A stretch of DNA of 64,000 nucleotides from assembly GCA_013176395.1 (NCBI GenBank), contig JABMLP010000015.1, positions 806,001-870,000 on the forward strand. The letters run 5' to 3'. Positions 10,137 to 21,154 of the stretch are shown here, in pieces (within the stretch, counting starts at the first letter, position 1; each line of letters opens with the position of its first letter). The notes under the pieces were generated by a model. The model ran no database searches. It had not been told where the DNA came from and saw nothing but the letters and a program-made list of their open reading frames with translations. The DNA comes from Venturia oleaginea (lineage: Eukaryota > Ascomycota > Dothideomycetes > Venturiales > Venturiaceae). A program made the position numbers and the translations under genes.

Positions 10137-13100
10137 TTACCGGGTGTGCAGGACTAAAGAGGGTGTGTTAGGTGGGATAATCAAACAGACAAACGCCATA
10201 CATCGCTTCTGCCAGCTTGTAGCAGATTCGAAGGCGCTGGCCACCGCTACTCGGTTTCTTCGGGCCCCTGTTTGAGCTCCTATATCTTCGCCCACACCGT
10301 CGCCCTTGCCATACTCTGCCTCGAAGCGGTCTAAGTCCTCGACTTCTGTGAATAATGAACGTGGCTGCCAATCGGGATCTGCATAGCCTTTCCATTTGAT
10401 TAATAACTGACGAACCCAGCCTCGCCCAACCCGTTTCTTCTCTGCGCGAAGTATACGTTCTACTTCAAACTCAGCCTCTGTTTCTTCGGTTTGAGGCACT
10501 AATGGTGGCGGCTGGGTATCATCGGATTCTTGTGAGGGCAGTGTGTCGGTTGCGGCTCGGCGGAGTAGGTCAACGTGGAAACGGTTATGGATACCACTTG
10601 GCAGGTCAGCCAGCTCGTATACCATCGGGGAGATCTGGTTCTCGACAGTGTATTTGGCTTGCGTCCACGACAGTTTCTTTGATAGTTGCGGAGTATTGAT
10701 ATTCCTAAGGTTCAACCAGACTTTGTCGCCCTTTTTTAACGTTTCGGCAGCTTGACGTGACCTGTTGGCGTCGTTCTCCATCTTCTGCTGGGACCAGGCC
10801 ATCGCTGCCTGTGCATATTCTTGTGCCTCTTCTATTCGTTGCACAAAGGTCTCGGCATCGGCTGTTGGTGAGTTACTGGGTGAGATTCGTTGTACTTTCT
10901 GGATTGGTTCCGCATGGTAGCCGTGGGTTAGATAGAATGGACTCATCCCTGTGACTGAAGAGTCACGATTGTTCAGTGCTAACATAGCCGTAGGTAGTAG
11001 CGTTGGCCAGTCTAGTTGGGAGTATGCGATGAAGGCGCGGAGATAGCGTAGAACTTCCTGGTTCAAACGCTCGGTCGCGCCATCGGTCTGTGGATGAAAG
11101 GCTGTAGAGAGTCTCTGCTCAATCTTTGTAAGTTCGCAAAGCTTCCTCCAAAAACGACCTGTCCAATTGCTGCCTCTGTCCGACGTCAATGCCATGGGAA
11201 ATCCGTGGTAGCGATAGTGGCATTGTAAGAACCTTTTCGCGCACTCTTTGGCGCTCATTGTAGTCATAGCCTCCAACGTAACACTTTTGAGGAGGCGATC
11301 TGTGATAACCATGAGGTATTTTGGGCCGTTTTCCTCCGCGGGCAAATCAGTCATGAAATCGATTGATAGCTCGCTGTGGAAGCGGGCCGGGATTGGAAGT
11401 GGTTTCAGAAGACCTCGCTTCTTATCACGCCATATTCCTGTTCTCCCACACACGTCGCAATTACGTACAAACTGCCGGACTGTCTTGTATTGTTGGGGCC
11501 AAAAGAAACTTCTGGATAGAATCGCAAGCGTGCTATCTCTCCCTGGGTGTCCAGTAACATGGGAATCGTGAGTTTGTTGGACCAGCGTTGTTCGCAGCGG
11601 TTCCCAATCTGGTACCCATAGGATCCCTCTTCTCGTGACCGCGCCGTGGTCGTCTACTTCGCATTCGGGTAGCTGTACCGACAACTTGAGCTCTGGAGGA
11701 AAGGAACGTTCGCCAGTAACTATAGCCGTATGAATAGCTTCGTAGGATTGGTCCTCTGCTATTGCGCGATCCCAGAGAAGTTGTAACTCTGGTTTCTCGA
11801 AAAGATCGCATCCTTTTGCAACTGACCGGTTTTGACCGTACCTAGTAGTGGACCGGTGTTGACCGTTTTCGGCAGTCAGCTGGTGTCGACCGTCCAGTCC
11901 AGTATTTTGCTGGGGCTCCCGTATAACGTCCCATGTACTATTGGATGTATTCGGTGTATTGACTGGGCAGATAAGGGCTTGTATTGCGATTGTTTCGGTC
12001 GTCCTCTCGGAAAGAGGAGGAAGCCATTCGTCCTTGATCAACTGGGCCACTCGCCCTTGTAGTCTCTCGTCGTTCTTGTCATGTGGCATATCTTGATGTC
12101 TTCTTGATAGTGCGTCTGGTCTTTGCGCTAGTTTTCCGGCGCGAAATTCCAGCTGGAATTGGTACTCAGATAGAATTAGCGACCATCTTGCTTGTCTCTC
12201 TGACAAACGCTGCGCTGTCATAAAGTAGCGGAGATTCTTGTGATCGGTAAGGACTTTGAAAGGTGCTGCAACACTGCGTAGTTCTCCTCTCCAGTGTTCA
12301 ATGGACTTGATTACTGCCAGTAATTCTTTATCGTGGATCTCGTAGTTACATTCAGCCGCAGTGAGCTTGCGGGAGAAGTATGCTACTGGTCGTAGTTTTC
12401 CTTTCATATCCTTCTGCGACAACGTGCCTCCCAGCGCGTAGCCAGAGCAGTCGCACTCGAGTACCGTATCCAGGTCTGGATTCCAGTGAGCCAGTATTGG
12501 GGCGGAGATGAATAGCTCCTTCAAGACTTGAAAGGCGTTCTCATGTTCTTTGTTCCAGACAAAAGCGACGGCCTTCCGTGTTAACTTGATTAAGGGGTCG
12601 GAGAGCTCTGAGAAGTTGTCGATGAAGTCTCGGTAGAAATTTGCAAAGCCTAGGAAGGAGCGTACGCCTGTGACATTGACTGGAGCCTCCCATTCTTTAA
12701 TCGCGGCAACTTTCTCTGGGTCGACTTTGATCCCTTCTCCTGCAGTGATAATGAACCCCAGATATTTGACCTCCTGAACAGCAAACTCGCACTTGCTTAA
12801 GTCTAGCCGAAGTCCAGCAGTCTTGAGCTTGGCAAGAATTTGGTTAACCTTAACCATGTGATCCAGATAGTCGCCGTCGCTCCATATCAAGACATCGTCC
12901 ATGTAGGCTGAACAGCAGATATCTAGGGATTCCCGTAGGACTCCGTTGATGTATCGTTGAAAGCTCGCGGGTGCGCCAGCTAGTCCGAAGGGGGTAACTA
13001 GCCATTCGAATAGTCCAAATCGAGTGCGAAAAGCCGTTTTCCACTCATCGCCGTGCTTGATGCGGAGCCGATGAAATGCCGCTCTGACGTCAAGTTTGGT

Positions 13101-14213
13101 GTACCAACGCGCTGTTGCTAGATTTCGTAGGGTTTCTCGGATTAGTGGCAATGGGTAGCGGTCCGATCGAGTGATTCGATTCAGTGCCCGATAGTCTACA
13201 CACATCCGAATGCCTCCACCTGGTTTCCTTACAAATAAGACTGGGGCTGCCGCTGGTGAGTTGCTGGCGCGTATCCAGCCCTTGTCCATATAGTCCGAAA
13301 GTGTTTTTCGTAGGACTAATAGCTCTTCCCTCGACATGCCGTATAATGGGCCCCAAGGAACTTCTGCCTCGCGACCTTGTTCATCTCGTATCAATTCGAT
13401 AACGTGATCGCGACCCTCTTGATGGGGCGCGATCTCTCCGTCTTCGTCGTCGAGAAAGGCATCAGCATGCTCTGCTATTTCTTCTGGTATCTCTTGTCGG
13501 ATTTCTTCCTCAGTCTTTCTCTGTTTTCTTTCTGCTAACTTGCTTAGGGCCTTGTTGATATCCGACATCGAGATAGCCAGCACTTGTGTACCATCCGGTC
13601 CATCTCTTCTCAACCGTCGCTGGGCCCTTCCAACAATAGCTGCAAATACAGATCCTGACACTAGACAAGCCGCCCGCACGTGAGCGAGCCGGTCTCGCGC
13701 TTTGGTGTTCTGTTCTAGCCACCCCTTTTCTCTTACCGTGATGCGCTGGGATCCTTGACCAATAAGCAGCTTTCTCTTAGCTGCTATATATCGCACCCAG
13801 TTTCTCTCTGCCCATGCCTTGCCTAGGATAATAGGGAAGCTCAATCCTTTCACTATATACCCATAGACTCGCTCTGCTCGACCATCAATGTCGATCGTAG
13901 CGTAGGTCATGTGCGTAATACGGAGGTCTTCTCCGTTCTCGTGGCTCTCTTTAGCCAGTGCCAATTGTTTGGTGTCAATTGGGATGCGCGGTAGACGATG
14001 TGTTTGGACACTCTTCTCGCTGAAAGCAGCATAAGGGAGGCAGCCGTTATCAAAGAAGGATTCGGTGAAAGAAGTTCCATTGATCAAGGTATCTATCAAG
14101 AAGGGTGTACTTTCCATCCTATCCTTTGCTGCTTTGATTTCTCTTATGCCTGGTAGCTTTGTAATGTCTTCGCCATGTACATCTACTTCAGACCCTCGTG
14201 CGCGACGATGCAC
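10137..14213 (-). CDS. Gypsy-2 Pol polyprotein (PR-RT-RH-IN-chromodomain)
   Basis: One uninterrupted frame of about 1358 codons. Retropepsin lies near residues 35-150 with the active-site segment FFDNGC, where DSG or DTG is usual. Reverse transcriptase follows at about 290-480 with YMDDVLIWS, then RNase H at about 565-690. Integrase has a zinc motif (HDSHVTGHPGR then CDVCGRTG) and D, D, E in IDFMTDLP, LTSDRGS and ATERLNQE. A chromodomain near 1250-1310 carries LLIKWKGYADPDW. The first listed codon is GTG; the frame is open further upstream, to about 14255, and lies in the -1 frame relative to gag. A -1 programmed shift or reinitiation is therefore likely. The altered protease triad (DNG) could lower activity. 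Confidence 0.93.
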   Translation of the reverse strand: MHRRARGSEVDVHGEDITKLPGIREIKAAKDRMESTPFLIDTLINGTSFTESFFDNGCLPYAAFSEKSVQTHRLPRIPIDTKQLALAKESHENGEDLRITHMTYATIDIDGRAERVYGYIVKGLSFPIILGKAWAERNWVRYIAAKRKLLIGQGSQRITVREKGWLEQNTKARDRLAHVRAACLVSGSVFAAIVGRAQRRLRRDGPDGTQVLAISMSDINKALSKLAERKQRKTEEEIRQEIPEEIAEHADAFLDDEDGEIAPHQEGRDHVIELIRDEQGREAEVPWGPLYGMSREELLVLRKTLSDYMDKGWIRASNSPAAAPVLFVRKPGGGIRMCVDYRALNRITRSDRYPLPLIRETLRNLATARWYTKLDVRAAFHRLRIKHGDEWKTAFRTRFGLFEWLVTPFGLAGAPASFQRYINGVLRESLDICCSAYMDDVLIWSDGDYLDHMVKVNQILAKLKTAGLRLDLSKCEFAVQEVKYLGFIITAGEGIKVDPEKVAAIKEWEAPVNVTGVRSFLGFANFYRDFIDNFSELSDPLIKLTRKAVAFVWNKEHENAFQVLKELFISAPILAHWNPDLDTVLECDCSGYALGGTLSQKDMKGKLRPVAYFSRKLTAAECNYEIHDKELLAVIKSIEHWRGELRSVAAPFKVLTDHKNLRYFMTAQRLSERQARWSLILSEYQFQLEFRAGKLAQRPDALSRRHQDMPHDKNDERLQGRVAQLIKDEWLPPLSERTTETIAIQALICPVNTPNTSNSTWDVIREPQQNTGLDGRHQLTAENGQHRSTTRYGQNRSVAKGCDLFEKPELQLLWDRAIAEDQSYEAIHTAIVTGERSFPPELKLSVQLPECEVDDHGAVTRRGILWVPDWEPLRTTLVQQTHDSHVTGHPGRDSTLAILSRSFFWPQQYKTVRQFVRNCDVCGRTGIWRDKKRGLLKPLPIPARFHSELSIDFMTDLPAEENGPKYLMVITDRLLKSVTLEAMTTMSAKECAKRFLQCHYRYHGFPMALTSDRGSNWTGRFWRKLCELTKIEQRLSTAFHPQTDGATERLNQEVLRYLRAFIAYSQLDWPTLLPTAMLALNNRDSSVTGMSPFYLTHGYHAEPIQKVQRISPSNSPTADAETFVQRIEEAQEYAQAAMAWSQQKMENDANRSRQAAETLKKGDKVWLNLRNINTPQLSKKLSWTQAKYTVENQISPMVYELADLPSGIHNRFHVDLLRRAATDTLPSQESDDTQPPPLVPQTEETEAEFEVERILRAEKKRVGRGWVRQLLIKWKGYADPDWQPRSLFTEVEDLDRFEAEYGKGDGVGEDIGAQTGARRNRVAVASAFESATSWQKRCMAFVCLIIPPNTPSLVLHTR

Positions 14214-14221
14214 AAGGGTAG

Positions 14222-15325
14222 CTAGTTTTCCGACTCTGATGAGGCTTCCTGTAGGGAGTCATCGGTATGCTGTGTGATTACCGCAGTGACCTGAGTCTTT
14301 GGACGTGTTGCTGGTCGGAATTCGCATACGTTCGGGTGGTGCTTGGGCTTCTTACAGCGCCCGCATTTGCCCGCTTGTATAAGTGCCAAGAACTCTATTT
14401 GGGATCGCCATTTCGCTCTAGGTCGTCAGTCCTTCTTCGCATCCTTTCCGAGTGTATCGACCCGAGCTATCAGTGCTGCGATCTGCGCTGAAAGGGCGTT
14501 GATGCCAGTCATTTCGACATCGCCTTCTGCGTCACGACTGACTGTTTGGGGTGATTGTGGCCTCCCTCGAGTCGTTGGCGTCTCCTTATCCGTACTTGGA
14601 TAGCGGCGTTGGTGGGATAGAGCCTCTGTCTTCGTCGCGAAGTACTGTACATCTTTTACGTAAGTGTCGTAGTCGTCCCTGGACAATCGCACTGATTTCA
14701 AGGTCTGTTGGAGGGAGTAGTTGAGCGCGTTGTTCATGATAGTGATCTTTGAGGCTCTTTGCGGCGCTAGGGATCCAGCTTGCGATGTCAGTTGTTCGAA
14801 CTGCTGGCGGAAGTCTTCGAACGGTTGTCTGCTGCCTTGGCTAATCTTGTTCAGCTCGTCGAGAGCTTTAGCTTCCGCTTCATGATCTAAGAACTTGTCG
14901 TCCATATGCTTGATAAAGGACTCGGGTTCGTAGTTGTCATGTTGCTCTCCATTGCTTAGCCATTGGATGACGCGTTGTTGTTTCTCTGTCGGAAGCCCGT
15001 TGAAGATGTTCGCGCATATTCCTTGATTGCTTCCAAGCTTCCCATTTTCAACAGTGATTTTTGTCTTGATCTGCCATCTGAACAGCGTGTAGTTGTCTCT
15101 TTTCCCGTCCCATTTAGGCCATGCAATAGCTTTTGCACCGGTGTTCCCATCAACACTGACTGCGGTCAGAGCTGCCACCAATTGTTGTACGGTGTCAGGC
15201 GAATTTGCTCGAGCCATTGAGAGTTTGTCGATTCCTTGCGTAATGCTCGCGATTGGGTCGTCGTCGGTAGTAGGGGTGTAGGTTGTAGGAGTCGATAGGG
15301 TACTGTTGCTACGCATCAAGTACAC
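14222..15325 (-). CDS. Gypsy-2 Gag with one in-frame TGA before the zinc knuckle
   Basis: The frame runs 299 codons from the ATG at 15325 to a TGA at 14426-14428, then continues in the same frame for about 67 codons to TAG at 14222-14224. The part after the TGA encodes the expected CCHC knuckle, CGRCKKPKHHPNVC. The knuckle is thus separated from the capsid part only by one stop, flanked by Asp and Arg codons. CGA to TGA (C-to-T) would explain it. Alternatives are stop readthrough or an error. The first part contains capsid-like helices, with FEDFRQQFEQL as in retrotransposon Gag proteins. Confidence 0.85.
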
Positions 15326-15350
15326 CTAGGTTTGTAAAGAACTGAATCTA

Positions 15351-15526
15351 TATTACGGGACGGTAGCTGGAAAGACGCAGCATACTCGTAGCCAAAGATT
15401 GTTTAGATTCAGTTAAGGAGTGAAGGTATCTACAAACAGAGAACCTCAATGAGGTTCTTTCTCTATACTAGGCTCAATCAGGCTTAGGCTCTTAGCCTAT
15501 ACCAACCATGGGCCATGCCCATAACA
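15351..15526 (-). repeat. Gypsy-2 5' LTR
   Basis: This is the 176-bp partner of 9949-10124. The primer-binding region lies just inside, below 15351, in front of gag on the minus strand. Confidence 0.95.
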
Positions 15527-15631
15527 AAAGGCGTGAGCAGCAATCAGGCAGGTATGGACTAAATGTGATAGTGAACTACAAGTAGCTATGTAAATGGGGG
15601 CTGGGGGCAAGGCCTACTTATAGGTCTTACT

Positions 15632-15780
15632 GTGGCCCGTGTACTGTGGCGCCTTGTTAGGTGCGTGGACACTGTGGTTGTTCCAGTAGCCTAGCAAGCC
15701 GTTACATGGCTCGTGTACTGTGGTGCCTTGTTAGGTGCTTGAATACTGTGGTTGTTCCAGTAGCCTAGCAAGCCGTTACA
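15632..15780 (+). repeat. ~75-bp direct duplication, two copies
   Basis: Two units start TGGCCCGTGTACTGTGG and TGGCTCGTGTACTGTGG. Each ends with AGCCTAGCAAGCCGTTACA. They belong to the outermost element, between Gypsy-2 and Gypsy-3. The right-hand ending provides part of the Gypsy-3 target site. Confidence 0.8.
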
Positions 15781-15781
15781 A

Positions 15782-15985
15782 TCTCATGATCGAACTATGT
15801 TGGTATTCGAATGCAGTTAAACGTAGTTAAATGTGGTGGTTCTGCTCGATCAGGTCTAGCGCGAGACTGGTCGCAAGTACTTAGACTCGTCTCTACCTCT
15901 TAGTTAGCTCCTCATCCTTACAACTTCGCACATCCCATAGAATTCAAGTCATGCTTCCAAGTCAAGTCCAAGGTCAAACGTTACA
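15782..15985 (+). repeat. Gypsy-3 5' LTR
   Basis: It starts TCTCATGATCGAAC (the other copies have TGTCATG) and ends AAACGTTACA. It shares 201 of 204 positions with the 3' LTR by eye. Confidence 0.95.
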
Positions 15986-16057
15986 GTTTGTAAGGATCCC
16001 TTTTCACGATAAAAGTCGGGCTGCTATTGTCTACGCAGCCGACAAACCTCACCAACT

Positions 16058-17631
16058 ATGCCCCGAATTCTCGACCTTCCCTCCCTTGCGGACGATACTA
16101 CCACCCTCGAAAACAGTACTCTCGAAAACCCCCTAGCCTTCTACGACTTCTCTATAACCCCTAGACTCGCAGCAACCCTTACTCAGAAGATCCAAGCTAC
16201 CTTTGCAACCCCGGCGGACGAAGCCTCAGTCAACGAAAATGAATACGTCCCAGTCTCACACGTTACTCTCGACCGCGCTTCGGCGCTCCCACTCCTCCAG
16301 CTTTTAGCTACCATCTCCCATATGTTCAACACAGCCCAGCGAGACCAGGATACCATGTCCCGTTCAATTCAAGAACTCAAGCTCGAAGCCTCTGAGAACG
16401 AAGCTCGCGCCCTTCGAGCAGAACTCCAGGGCGTTACTTCTCGCGAAATCTCCGCCCCTCGACCAACCCAAGGCGACATCTCTATCTTTGAAGGAGATAA
16501 AAACAAATACAAGAGCTGGCTCTTAGACCTCCGGATAAAACTCAGCGCAGACTCCAAAGCATTCCCTTCAGTAAACTCACAAGTTACTTACGCCTTCAAT
16601 CGACTTGACGACAAGTGCAAATCCACAATTCGCCCATACTACAACGAAACTACGAATTCATGGCCTTTTGAATCCCTCGACGAATTTATCTCAAAACTCA
16701 ACGACAGCTACGCTCCTCGTTTCGATACTCAAGATGCTATGAATAAGCTGCAGAACCACAAGATGGCAAACCGAACATTTGCTACTTACGCCGCAGACTT
16801 CCGACGCCTACTCCAAGAAGCCCGGAATCACCCTCCCTCACGTCTCAGAACCCGCAAACCCCTTGGAACAACTTATGATTGTCAACTTTCGCAACGGCCT
16901 GAGCGCAGAACTCAGCGGAGCAATGATTCACGTCCCTACGACAAAGAAACTGGAGGAGTTAATCGATCTGTGCCACAACTGCGAAGCCAACATGAAACAA
17001 TTCGAGAAAATCTCTCGAGCTCGAAAAGCTCCCGTATTCTCAGGATCATCTACATCAGCTACCGCTCCCTCTGCATCCCAACGCGCATTCCTAGTCTCCC
17101 CCGCCACTTCTCACGCTCTCGGAGATGCCATGGACATTTCAGTTATGAACCTCAACGGTAGTGCCGGCGCCGACATAGGTACCTGCCTCCCGTCTCTCCA
17201 TGAAACCAATTGCATCCTGGACCCTGGAAGAGAAAGCCGCCAATATTCAATGGCGAAAGACCAACAACCGTTGCGAATACTGCGGAGAGCCCGTAGTAAT
17301 TATGCCTAATGGTCAGAAGCACATCGCCGCCGTATGCCCTAAGAAAGCCCAGCGTGGACGCCCCTCCAATCAGTTCACTACTCCCAACCAGTTCGCCAGT
17401 GACCCCATGCAGTTTGGCAACTCCGGAGCTCGAAACTTCATTCCCCCTATGAGCTTTAGCAATATGAGTATGTCAGGAGCATCGGGAGCGTATCCACAGA
17501 ACGTCCAGACTTCCCGGATCACTCAAGGCCCTGAAGAACGCTCAGGTTCTACCGCCTCTTCTAGCACCACAAGCTACGGCTTCGGATCAGCCCCATACAC
17601 CCCGAGTTCGGAAAACTCACAGTCTCGTTGA
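16058..17631 (+). pseudogene. Gypsy-3 Gag, frameshifted
   Basis: Three overlapping frames together make one Gag. 16058 to about 16830 carries the N-terminal and capsid part (GDISIFEGDKNKYKSWLLDL). About 16825-17200 continues the capsid (NPLEQLMIVNFRNGLS). 17200-17631 holds a zinc-binding segment (CEYCGEP then H and C) and a Ser/Gln/Asn-rich tail. Two frameshifts, near 16830 and 17190, separate them. The order matches fungal Gypsy Gag. Confidence 0.8.
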
Positions 17632-17866
17632 AAAGACGTTCATCGAGACACGACAACAAATCGAAACGACATGTTCTTCACATCAGTTCGGCAGTTCTAG
17701 GTTACTCAGAGAAATCAACAGGAGAGATTGATGGACCAGTAGACTCTAGACCAATCATAGTCCCAATTACACTTAATGAATCGATCAAAACCCTCGCCGT
17801 TACTGATTCCTTTGCCACAGGAAGTTTCATAGACCTCGATTTTGCGCAATCCCACGGCTTTCCCTT
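17628..17866 (+). pseudogene. Gypsy-3 protease, left part
   Basis: The frame holds the front of a retropepsin. The active-site region reads VTDSFATGSFIDLDF, where DSGATG would be expected, so the conserved Gly is replaced. It stops abruptly after HGFPF at about 17866, where the tyrosine-recombinase element begins. The right part resumes near 23799. Confidence 0.8.
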
Positions 17867-18252
17867 TATTTGCTAGTGTCTATCTGGTGGAGCAAGGGCC
17901 TCGTCCGACCAAGCGACAACAACAACATGGCGATCTCGCATATCGCACGACTTCTGAGCCCTCTGAGGCTCGTCTTGTATCTAGATTGTTGTTGTAGGAC
18001 TCGTCCTTCATCCCGATATTCTCCTTATCGTCCTACGAGTCTTTCCCGCCGCTGCGCGCGCCGCGCTTAGCCGTTCACCGCTTCTCGACAGACTTTTCAA
18101 GTACACCGCTGGCCTCGACGACGTCTTGGGCATCGTTATATTGCACCAGCATCAGAAATCCCTTCCAAAGAGCTCCTTGGCATCTCTAGGGCTCTGTACT
18201 TATTAACAGAGCTGACCTGCTAACGATTTTAAATAGTAATACCGCTTTCTTT

Positions 18253-19464
18253 ATGCCTCCGAAGAAGGATATCACCGCGTCGGTTCCTATCAACTTATCC
18301 CTACCACCGGGTCACTCTACTCGCTCCTCTCGTACCCGATCCCCCTCTATTGTCTTCGAGACCCAGAGGTCATCTTCACGGTCTCTTACACCCATTGGCG
18401 GCGGGATGACACCTACTCAACCTCAGCCCACGTTAGCCCCGCCACGGGCACCGCCTCTAGCTCTGACCCTCGAACAGGTCGCGATCAACAATGCCCAGGC
18501 CGCTGAGGCTCGCGCCGTAGAGGCTCACAGGCTAAGGATGGACCGCGAAAAGGAGGAGCACGACCTCCAGATGCAGGTCAAACGCGAAGAAGCGGCGGCG
18601 CGCCTTGCGAAAATTAGGGAGGGCTCTTTACTCGAACTACCGCATGGCACCAGTCGTCCGGGGGCGACTGAGCCGGATAACAGTACGGGTAAGTCCCTCG
18701 ATAACCAGCTGGTTTCGACACTTCGTATGCGTTTCCCTGCCCTACCCATTCACCTTGCGGAGAGCGTCAAGAATGGCACTTTTGAGCCAATAAACCTCGT
18801 ACGTTTACGCTTGACGGACCCGGTACCATCTGCATCTCCGGGAAAAGATCGTTTCCGGTTCGACGTCTCTACTGGCACGGCGAATCTCGTCAAAATCAAA
18901 GCAACAGCATCGTACGAGGACTATCCAGCACCACGCTTCTGGCTCGAGGCATTCACCTACTACGTTAGCCTCCTCTATATTCTCTTCCCTACTTTGAGCG
19001 CTGCAACGTACGAAGCCATCAATACCTTTCGCGCCAAGGTCGAGGCTTTGTGCCTACACTACGACTGGGCCTCAGTGCGCCTCTTGGTCTTCACATTCCA
19101 CGCCGAAGTAATCCAGCGCGGTATTACGACGGCGAGCCACTGGAACCTCAGCTATGCCTTTCAGGATCGCTTCTGCAATCCACTTACGTCGAAGGCTCAT
19201 CTCGAGGCTCAACAATTAATGGCAAAGCTTCAGTCGGCAGCTGCTCGTACAGCTTCGAAGAGCTCTGAGAAGCGAAAGCGCAGCGACTCGTCCCTCAAAA
19301 ACGAGACCTGCCTTAGCTATAACAGAGGAGCATGTACATGGGGTGAGTCGTGCAAGCGCTCCCATGTCTGTACCACTTGCAAGCAAAACCACCCCGCCAC
19401 CGCTTGTCCGAAGAAGGCTTCAAGGCCTAAGGCGGAGACCGACCCTCTCAAGGTCGCCAAATAG
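18253..19464 (+). CDS. Gag-like protein of the tyrosine-recombinase element
   Basis: 403 residues with an intact frame. A Pro/Ser/Thr-rich N-terminus is followed by a charged helix near residues 75-125 (Ala/Glu/Arg-rich, coiled-coil-like) and a globular part with aromatic residues (FWLEAFTYYVSLLY). At residues 355-390 come a CCCH finger (CLSYNRGACTWGESCKRSH) and a CX2CX3HX4C knuckle (CTTCKQNHPATAC). Paired fingers at the C-terminus are typical of the first frame of such elements. It probably binds the element RNA. Confidence 0.8.
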   Translation: MPPKKDITASVPINLSLPPGHSTRSSRTRSPSIVFETQRSSSRSLTPIGGGMTPTQPQPTLAPPRAPPLALTLEQVAINNAQAAEARAVEAHRLRMDREKEEHDLQMQVKREEAAARLAKIREGSLLELPHGTSRPGATEPDNSTGKSLDNQLVSTLRMRFPALPIHLAESVKNGTFEPINLVRLRLTDPVPSASPGKDRFRFDVSTGTANLVKIKATASYEDYPAPRFWLEAFTYYVSLLYILFPTLSAATYEAINTFRAKVEALCLHYDWASVRLLVFTFHAEVIQRGITTASHWNLSYAFQDRFCNPLTSKAHLEAQQLMAKLQSAAARTASKSSEKRKRSDSSLKNETCLSYNRGACTWGESCKRSHVCTTCKQNHPATACPKKASRPKAETDPLKVAK

Positions 19465-19500
19465 CAGCCAAAGGACGAGTTCCGGTCGAATACGGAGCCC

Positions 19501-21154
19501 TTGTTTGCTGTATTCCAACCCGATGGCCCGCCGCTGCCTGAGAATAGGTCGCCTTTCAAGCCTCTTGGCTGGATAAGCCTCCTCTCAGGATATCCAGAGC
19601 GCACACTGGTGACTAACCTAGTTGGTATACTCACGTACGGCGCCTCCATCGGTATCTGCGAGCCTCATACGATTCGCGTACGCGGCGTTTCGAACAACTA
19701 CTTCTCCGACGAGGCGACCGTAGCCGAAGCTACGGGCTACGTTGCGAAGGAGCTGGCCGCCGGCCGATTGGCTATCTCTACAGACCCGGGCCTGTTTATC
19801 GCTCCTCTTGGGATGGTCCCAAAACAAGACGGAACCTATACGCCGGATCCACGACCTCTCTTGGCCGCCCCAAACTTCAGTCAACGATGCCATTCCACGC
19901 GTGTTTGGCAAGCTACAGTACACCAGAGTCGACAGAATTGTTCAGCACGTCCTTCGTACAGGCCGGGGCTGTCTTCTAATGAAACGCGACATTGCGCACG
20001 CTTTTCGCAACATCCCTGTGGATCTCATTTCGTCCCGGTATCTTGGGTTTTGCCTCAACGGCCTCAATTATCAAGAACTCTGCCTCCCTTTCGGTCTCAG
20101 GACTGCGCCATTTATCTTCAATCTCTTTGCGGAAGGTCTCCATTGGGCTCTCGACGAGCAGGCCGGCACGCGCAGTATCCCTACCGCGATCGAGCACTAC
20201 CTTGATGATTTTATGTTTGTGTGTACGTCTCAAAAAAAAATTCGGACCGCGTTTCGGAACTCTGGATCAAGACCACCGATCGACTTGGGATTCCTCGCAA
20301 GGATGCCAAAGACGTGGTCGGCACGGCCGTCGACATATTAGGTCTTCTGGTTGATACGGTACGCTTGGAACTGCGTCTCTCCGACGAGAAGAGAGATTCT
20401 TTGATCCAGGCTATCCGTGATCACCTCTCCGAGACAAGGCCGCGGCTCCGGGATACGAAGTCCCTCGCCGGGCGGCTCAGTTGGGCCAGTGCCGTCATCC
20501 GCCTTGGCCGGGTTTACACTCGATCGATCTGGGACTACCTGAGCGGAAGCATACGGAGAAGTCAATCGGCACTTTCGCCGAGCCCTGACTAGCGGTGTAC
20601 GAGACGACCTTCTCTGGTGGCTCCGTGCGCTCGAGCTAACCAACGGGGTCTACTTCTTCGATTATCGAAAGCGCCGTTGTTTCCACCTTTTTACTGATGC
20701 CTCCGGACAACAAAGCCTCGGCGGCTTCTTTTTCGAGTCCTCTGAGACCGATGTCTCTTGGGGGGATTACACCAACAGTATCGCAATCGAGCATGCTTTT
20801 ATTGCTGAACCGTCCAATCGTTCGGCGTTTATCAACCCTAAGGAGATGGAGGCTGTTGCCGTCGCATTCCTCCGTTGGGGACCGTCTCTCTGGGCACATA
20901 ATCGGGTCGTTATCCACTGTGACAACTCTACGGCCGTGGCCGGGTTGACGAAGGAGGCTGTTCGTGGTGAGAGCAACACCCATCTCCGCACTATTGTTAC
21001 TCAGGCCGCTGCCTGCGATATTGTTATCGAAGCCCGCTGGCTTCCATCTACGGCTAACGGCCTGGCCGATGCCCTCTCTCGAGTCCAGTTTGATCGTATC
21101 GCCTGGCTCTGCCCCCAATGGGGCTCACCGCTTTCGATCTCACAGTTCCGCTGA
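19501..21154 (+). pseudogene. Reverse transcriptase-RNase H of the tyrosine-recombinase element
   Basis: The RT is spread over several frames. The N-terminal part starts near 19501. After a frameshift near 19835 the core follows with KRDIAHAFRNIPV and LPFGLRTAPFIFNLF, and the catalytic HYLDDFMFV is near 20190-20220. An A9 run at 20231-20239 shifts the frame, another break is near 20560, and RNase H runs to 21154 with LFTDASGQQSLGG, MEAVAVAF, IHCDNSTAV and ANGLADALSRV. Motif spacing is of the DIRS/Ngaro RT-RH type. The homopolymer break could also be a sequencing error. Confidence 0.82.

Larger units (their letters stand above)
9949..15526 (-). mobile_element. Gypsy-2: near-intact chromodomain Gypsy retrotransposon
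   Basis: Two 176-bp LTRs differ at only two positions by eye, both transitions. The 5-bp target duplication AAAGG is at 9944-9948 and 15527-15531. A polypurine tract (AAGGAGGGGGGTAA on the minus strand) abuts the 3' LTR. Gag and Pol are both encoded and Pol is a single open frame of about 1350 codons. It is the best-preserved element in the window. Solo or partial LTRs of the same family are at 24301-24476 and 54944-55119. Confidence 0.95.
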
